Of a stretch of 64,000 nucleotides of DNA, positions 60,477 through 64,000 are shown in pieces. Location of the stretch: positions 1 to 64,000 of the forward strand of contig JBOHFF010000010.1 in NCBI GenBank assembly GCA_050699515.1. The letters run 5' to 3'. The notes under the pieces are model-generated. The model saw only the letters and a program-made list of their open reading frames with translations, made no database searches and was not told where the DNA came from. Every line of letters begins with the position of its first letter. The stretch's first letter is position 1. The position numbers and the translations under genes are program-made. The DNA is from GCA-003244245 sp050699515. GTDB lineage: Bacteria > Actinomycetota > Actinomycetes > Mycobacteriales > Pseudonocardiaceae.

Positions 60477-61769
60477 TCATACGCTGGGCGCGACCCGGGC
60501 CATCGCTGTGATCACCCGATCCATCGTGTCACCGTCCCGGCTGTCGTAGAGGTTGGCCAGTAGCTTGAGCATGAAGCGCATCAACGTCTTGCGCGGCAGC
60601 GCGTGACGCGTCCCCGCTCGCATCACGGCAGGATGGCCGATCAACCGGCTGAACAGGTTCCCCAACCGGAAATAACCCCCCAACTCCTCCCGCAGCGCCG
60701 TAGGGTAACGCTGCAACGCGCGCTCCCGGGCCGGGCCCTGCGATCGGGCCAGGGCCTGGGCCGCGCACTCCGCGGCCAACCGGGCGGACTGCATCGCATA
60801 CGCGATGCCCTCGCCGTTGAACGGGTTGACCATGCCGCCGGCATCCCCGACCAGCAGCAACCCGTCGCGATAGTGCGGGGTGCGGTTGAAACTCATCGGC
60901 AGGGCCGCGCCGGCGATCTTGCCGACGGCGTTGCCCTCGCGGAAACCCCACTCCTGCGGCGTGCCGTCCAGCCAGGAGCGCAGCAGCGCCCGGTAGTCGG
61001 TCTTGCCGTAGGCCGAGGACGTCGAGAGGATGCCCAGACCCACATTGGACGTGCCGTCCCCCATGCCGAAGATCCAGCCGTACCCGGGTAGCAGCCGGGG
61101 CTCCTGCTTGACGGAGTGGTCCCAGATCTCCACATGGCTTTCCAGGAAGTCGTCGTGGGTGCGCGGGGTGGTGTAGTAGCGGCGCACCCCGACCCCCATC
61201 GGCCGGTCCTCGCGCTTGTCCATCCCCAGACTCAGCGCGAGCCGCGCGCTGACCCCGTCGCAGGCCAGCGTGAGCGGGGCGCGGTATTCCACCGGCTGCT
61301 TATCCGGACCTTGCCGGCCTCGCACCCCGATGATGCGCCCGGTGCGCGCCTCGGTGATTGCCTCAGTGACCGTGTTGCGCTCGTGCAGCCGGACCCCGGC
61401 CTGCTCGGCGTGGCGTGCGAGCAGCTCATCGAAGTCCATCCGCGGGCGGACCACCCCATAGGGTGGGAAGCTGGCCAAGTCGGGCCACGGCAGCTCGATC
61501 GTCGCGCTCCCGCCGACCACCCTCAGGCCTTTATTGTGCAGCCAACCGGCCTCGATGCTGGTGTCGATGCCCAGGTCGATCAGCTGCTTGACGCCCCGGG
61601 GGGTCAGCCCGTCCCCGCACACCTTCTCGCGGGGAAAGGTGGACTTCTCCAGCAGCAACACGTCCAGCCCGGCTCTGGCCAGATACACGGCGGCCGTCGA
61701 GCCCGCGGGTCCCGCCCCCACCACGATCACATCCGCATCGTTGTCGCTGGATCCGACCCGCCTGGCCAT
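60477..61769 (-). CDS. geranylgeranyl reductase-type flavoprotein (MenJ-like)
   Basis: 430 residues. FAD-binding: ADVIVVGAGPAGSTAAVYLA at the start and LLLVGDAGGMVNPFNGEGIA later. TFPREKVCGDGLTPRGVKQL and GYGWIFGMGDGTSNVGLGIL are typical of the geranylgeranyl reductase family. The mycobacterial member MenJ reduces one isoprene double bond of menaquinone-9; this gene next to nuo fits the same role in making the quinone that complex I reduces. It ends at a hairpin before nuoA. Confidence 0.88.
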   Translation of the reverse strand: MARRVGSSDNDADVIVVGAGPAGSTAAVYLARAGLDVLLLEKSTFPREKVCGDGLTPRGVKQLIDLGIDTSIEAGWLHNKGLRVVGGSATIELPWPDLASFPPYGVVRPRMDFDELLARHAEQAGVRLHERNTVTEAITEARTGRIIGVRGRQGPDKQPVEYRAPLTLACDGVSARLALSLGMDKREDRPMGVGVRRYYTTPRTHDDFLESHVEIWDHSVKQEPRLLPGYGWIFGMGDGTSNVGLGILSTSSAYGKTDYRALLRSWLDGTPQEWGFREGNAVGKIAGAALPMSFNRTPHYRDGLLLVGDAGGMVNPFNGEGIAYAMQSARLAAECAAQALARSQGPARERALQRYPTALREELGGYFRLGNLFSRLIGHPAVMRAGTRHALPRKTLMRFMLKLLANLYDSRDGDTMDRVITAMARVAPSV

Positions 61770-61898
61770 CCCGCTCCCTCACCGCTGGGGTTGCCGCGCT
61801 ACCCGTCCGATCGAGTGTACGGGTCAGCAGGCTGCTGCCGACTTCCCGTGGCGTGGCGTGCTGGATGTGACAGGCAGGGGTGGTTACGGTCTGTGGTC

Positions 61899-62404
61899 GT
61901 GTCGCAGATCGCCGATGTCGATTTTGTGTGGTGTCCGAGGCCGGTTCCGGTGGGGGTGCCTGTAGTTCAGGTGTATGGCTGGTTGGTGGATGACGCGGGT
62001 CGGGTGTTGGTGCAGGACACCGGGGACCAATTCAACTTGCCGGGTGGCTCACCGGAACCGATCGACGCTGATCTGGCGGCCACGGTGGTTCGGGAGGCGA
62101 TGGAGGATCCCAGGTCACGGTCGCCGATGTGGTGTATTTCGGGTATGAGCTGGTGCAGCGGGCGGGCCGACCGCAGGCGTTGGTGCGGACGGTGGGCAGG
62201 ATCGGCGAGTTCCATCCGCGCCATCCGGATCCTGACAGTGGTCGGTTGTTTCGGCGGTTGATGACCTCGTTTGCCCAAGCCCCTGGTTTGTTGATGTGGG
62301 GGCAGTCTGGCCTGGCGCAGGCCCAGTCGGCGGCGTTGATCGCGGAGCAGCGGTGGGGTGTTCCGGCGGAGTCGCCCGTACTGCCCGCATCCTATGTGGA
62401 TTGA
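61899..62404 (+). pseudogene. Nudix hydrolase-like gene with a frameshift
   Basis: From the GTG at 61899 the frame reads QIADVDFVWCPRPVPVGVPV VQVYGWLVDDAGRVLVQDTG, then FNLPGGSPEPIDADLAATVVREAMED. The Nudix box is degenerate (no Glu at the usual first position). Near 62110 the frame is lost; in the next frame QVTVADVVYFGYELVQRAGR and FHPRHPDPDSGRLFRRLMTS continue to the stop at 62404. One missing base in GGATCC would explain it. The stop overlaps the end of the GT4 gene on the other strand by 13 bp. Confidence 0.7.
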
Positions 62405-63666
62405 CGGCCAGCGGGTCGTTCCATCCACGGCGCGACGTTGCCCAGGAATGCGCTGACGGTACGGGGGTAGTCATAGTGGCTGGAGGCGAACCGCCTCGCT
62501 TGCTCCCGAATCCGCCGCCGTTCGCCGGGAGTGAGGACCAGTGCGCGCCGCAAGACGGCGGACAGGCTGGCAGGATCCTCGGGCGGGGTGGTGAATCCAG
62601 TGATCCCGTCGATGATTTGCTCGGCCAGTCCGCCTGCGGTCGTGGCGATGACCGGGGTGGCTCCTGCCGCGTAGGCTTCGATGAGGATTCGGCCGAACGG
62701 CTCGGCTCGGGAGGGCACCACGACACCGTGCAGCGCTGGGTGTGCGAGCAGGCGGCGGATGTCGGGGTGGAATCGGGTCAGCAGCGTGGCATTCAGCCGG
62801 AGTGTAGTGATCTTTTCGGTGAGGTGCTGTTGGTAGGTGCACCGTTCGGGGTTGTCGGTGACGGCGGCCAGCACCAGATGCGGCACGGGCACATCTGATC
62901 GGTGCAGGAGGGCCAGTGCGTCGAGGAGGTCGTCGAAGCCCTTGTAGGGCTGGGCGCGGCCCATGGCCAGCAGGAATCCGTTCAGTGCCGGGGTTGGCAG
63001 CATTGCGTTGTCGGGTGCGGTGAGCTGCCAGTCGGCCGGGCTCAGGCCGTTGGGCAGGTCAACTAGGGAGTCGCTGGGAACCTGGTAGGTGAGGTTCAGG
63101 TGGGCGCGCATGTAGTCGGAGATCGCAGCGATTCGCCCACCGTGCTCGGTGGCGATGCGTAGGCCGTGGGACTCCCAGGCGATCCGTCGTAGGTCGGTCG
63201 GTGAGTGGATGCGGGCGGTGGAGTGCGGCACCAGGACCAGGTTCGGCACCGCATCCGGTGGTAAGAGCGGCGCGAGTCCCAGGAATGGGGCGTCGAGCGC
63301 CAGGATCAGCACGGGGTCGGCGTTCGGGAGTACGCACTGGGTGAGGATGTCGGCGGTGTGGCGGACGAGATGCCGGAAGCAGTTCAGGCCGCCGAACCGG
63401 ACCTGGCCTGCTGTGCCGTTATCCACCGGATGCACTGCCGCATCGACGCGCGCGAGCAGCGTCGCGGTTTCGGCATGCCAGGTCGGGTTGTATTCGGGGC
63501 TGGTGGGGTGAACGTGGACCGGGAGCACGACCAGCCGTGTCCCGTTGGGGAGGAGATGGGCGAGGATCGTCAGAAGTGCACGGTTGGAGTGACCGGCTCC
63601 GGTGCCGCAGCCGTAGAACCCGTCGTGCAAGGTCATCACCACCGTGGGCCGCTGCGATTTACTCAT
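62392..63666 (-). CDS. GT4 family glycosyltransferase
   Basis: 424 residues, GT-B fold. N-terminal: MTLHDGFYGCGTGAGHSNRA with a nucleotide/acceptor-type loop; middle: AISDYMRAHLNLTYQVPSDS; donor domain: FLLAMGRAQPYKGFDDLLDA and VVVPSRAEPFGRILIEAYAA with E-x7-E. It is coupled to the preceding kinase-like gene by an ATGA overlap. Acceptor and donor are unknown. It resembles in general layout the GT4 at 43876-45249. Confidence 0.85.
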   Translation of the reverse strand: MSKSQRPTVVMTLHDGFYGCGTGAGHSNRALLTILAHLLPNGTRLVVLPVHVHPTSPEYNPTWHAETATLLARVDAAVHPVDNGTAGQVRFGGLNCFRHLVRHTADILTQCVLPNADPVLILALDAPFLGLAPLLPPDAVPNLVLVPHSTARIHSPTDLRRIAWESHGLRIATEHGGRIAAISDYMRAHLNLTYQVPSDSLVDLPNGLSPADWQLTAPDNAMLPTPALNGFLLAMGRAQPYKGFDDLLDALALLHRSDVPVPHLVLAAVTDNPERCTYQQHLTEKITTLRLNATLLTRFHPDIRRLLAHPALHGVVVPSRAEPFGRILIEAYAAGATPVIATTAGGLAEQIIDGITGFTTPPEDPASLSAVLRRALVLTPGERRRIREQARRFASSHYDYPRTVSAFLGNVAPWMERPAGRQST

Positions 63667-64000
63667 GCGTGATCGGCCAGATCGCGGAGGAAGCGGACGG
63701 TGCGCTCAACTGTGTAGTCGCGCAGCAAGTGCCAGCTGGCCGCGCGCAGGCGGGCGGCCAGATCGGGGTGCTCGGAGGCCAGGGTGGTAGCGGGGTCGGT
63801 GTAGAACGCAGCGAGGCGGACCAGGCCGGGCCGGCTGCTCCACGGGTGATGGGGTGTGAGGCGGTCGGCGCGGCGACGGAGGCTGACCGCCGGGTCGAGC
63901 TGGAACACCACGTAGGTGCTGGCGAGGGCGAGGTTCCCCCGGTCGAGGTGGTCGGACACCCAACGGGCGCGGCTGGTGAGCAGCTCACCGTCGTGACTGC
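63663..64000 (-). CDS. P-loop kinase-like protein, C-terminal part, cut by window edge
   Basis: About 112 C-terminal residues are visible; the start is outside. LDRGNLALASTYVVFQLDPA followed by VSLRRRADRLTPHHPW resembles the LID region and base-binding part of thymidylate-kinase-like P-loop kinases. The end is helical (HLLRDYTVERTVRFLRDLAD). The P-loop itself is not visible. It overlaps the GT4 gene by ATGA. Assignment is tentative. Confidence 0.5.
   Translation of the reverse strand, partial: SHDGELLTSRARWVSDHLDRGNLALASTYVVFQLDPAVSLRRRADRLTPHHPWSSRPGLVRLAAFYTDPATTLASEHPDLAARLRAASWHLLRDYTVERTVRFLRDLADHA

Overview
The window is high-GC chromosomal DNA of an actinomycete. The long-form Nuo (complex I) genes, a MenJ-like menaquinone reductase, GTG/ATG starts with ATGA overlaps, a DUF222-HNH gene and an actinomycete integrative and conjugative element (AICE) all fit, and a member of the Pseudonocardiales is likely. 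The taxon is inferred from gene content only; no rRNA is present.

Left part (1-15.3 kb) is an accessory, decaying region. It holds the edge of an IS1182-type transposase, a truncated ISAs1-type transposase, a DUF222-HNH protein, and a trypsin-like protease remnant joined to a LuxR tail. Next to these is an intact TIR-transmembrane-WD40 protein. Then come an NTF2-like protein, a two-gene cassette (kynurenine 3-monooxygenase-like flavoprotein and PLP aromatic amino acid decarboxylase), a VapC remnant, a DUF433 antitoxin with a frameshifted DUF5615 toxin, and an integrase fragment joined in frame to another LuxR tail.

15,351-26,646 is a complete-looking AICE of about 11.3 kb in tRNA-Tyr, bounded by a 55-bp perfect direct repeat. 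It encodes two small-gene operons with matching promoter/operator architecture, a GntR repressor coupled to a GT2 glycosyltransferase, a Spd-like membrane protein, a TraB/FtsK translocase, a prim-pol, a DUF3631 helicase with 12 hexamer repeats in its 3' end, an excisionase and a tyrosine recombinase.

26.7-33.3 kb is conserved chromosome: yajQ-family gene, rmlA, htpX, a dimethylargininase-like gene divergent from an Lrp regulator, an enoyl-CoA hydratase and a polyprenyl diphosphate synthase.

33.3-61.8 kb carries nuoA-N on the minus strand, but split: nuoA-K (60,292 to 49,676) and nuoL-N (38,432 to 33,303) are separated by about 11.2 kb of unrelated genes. That island holds two XRE-TPR regulators, a HisG paralogue without other his genes, a protein-kinase-fold protein, a GT4 glycosyltransferase, and an operon of a GCS2 carboxylate-amine ligase, a flavin monooxygenase and a MetE-like protein. 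A menJ-like gene lies upstream of nuoA and the polyprenyl synthase lies downstream of nuoN, so quinone-side functions flank both ends.

The right edge has a frameshifted Nudix gene, a second GT4 and the end of a P-loop kinase-like gene. The best candidates for undescribed biology are the island inside nuo, the KMO-like/decarboxylase pair, and the repeat arrays of the AICE.
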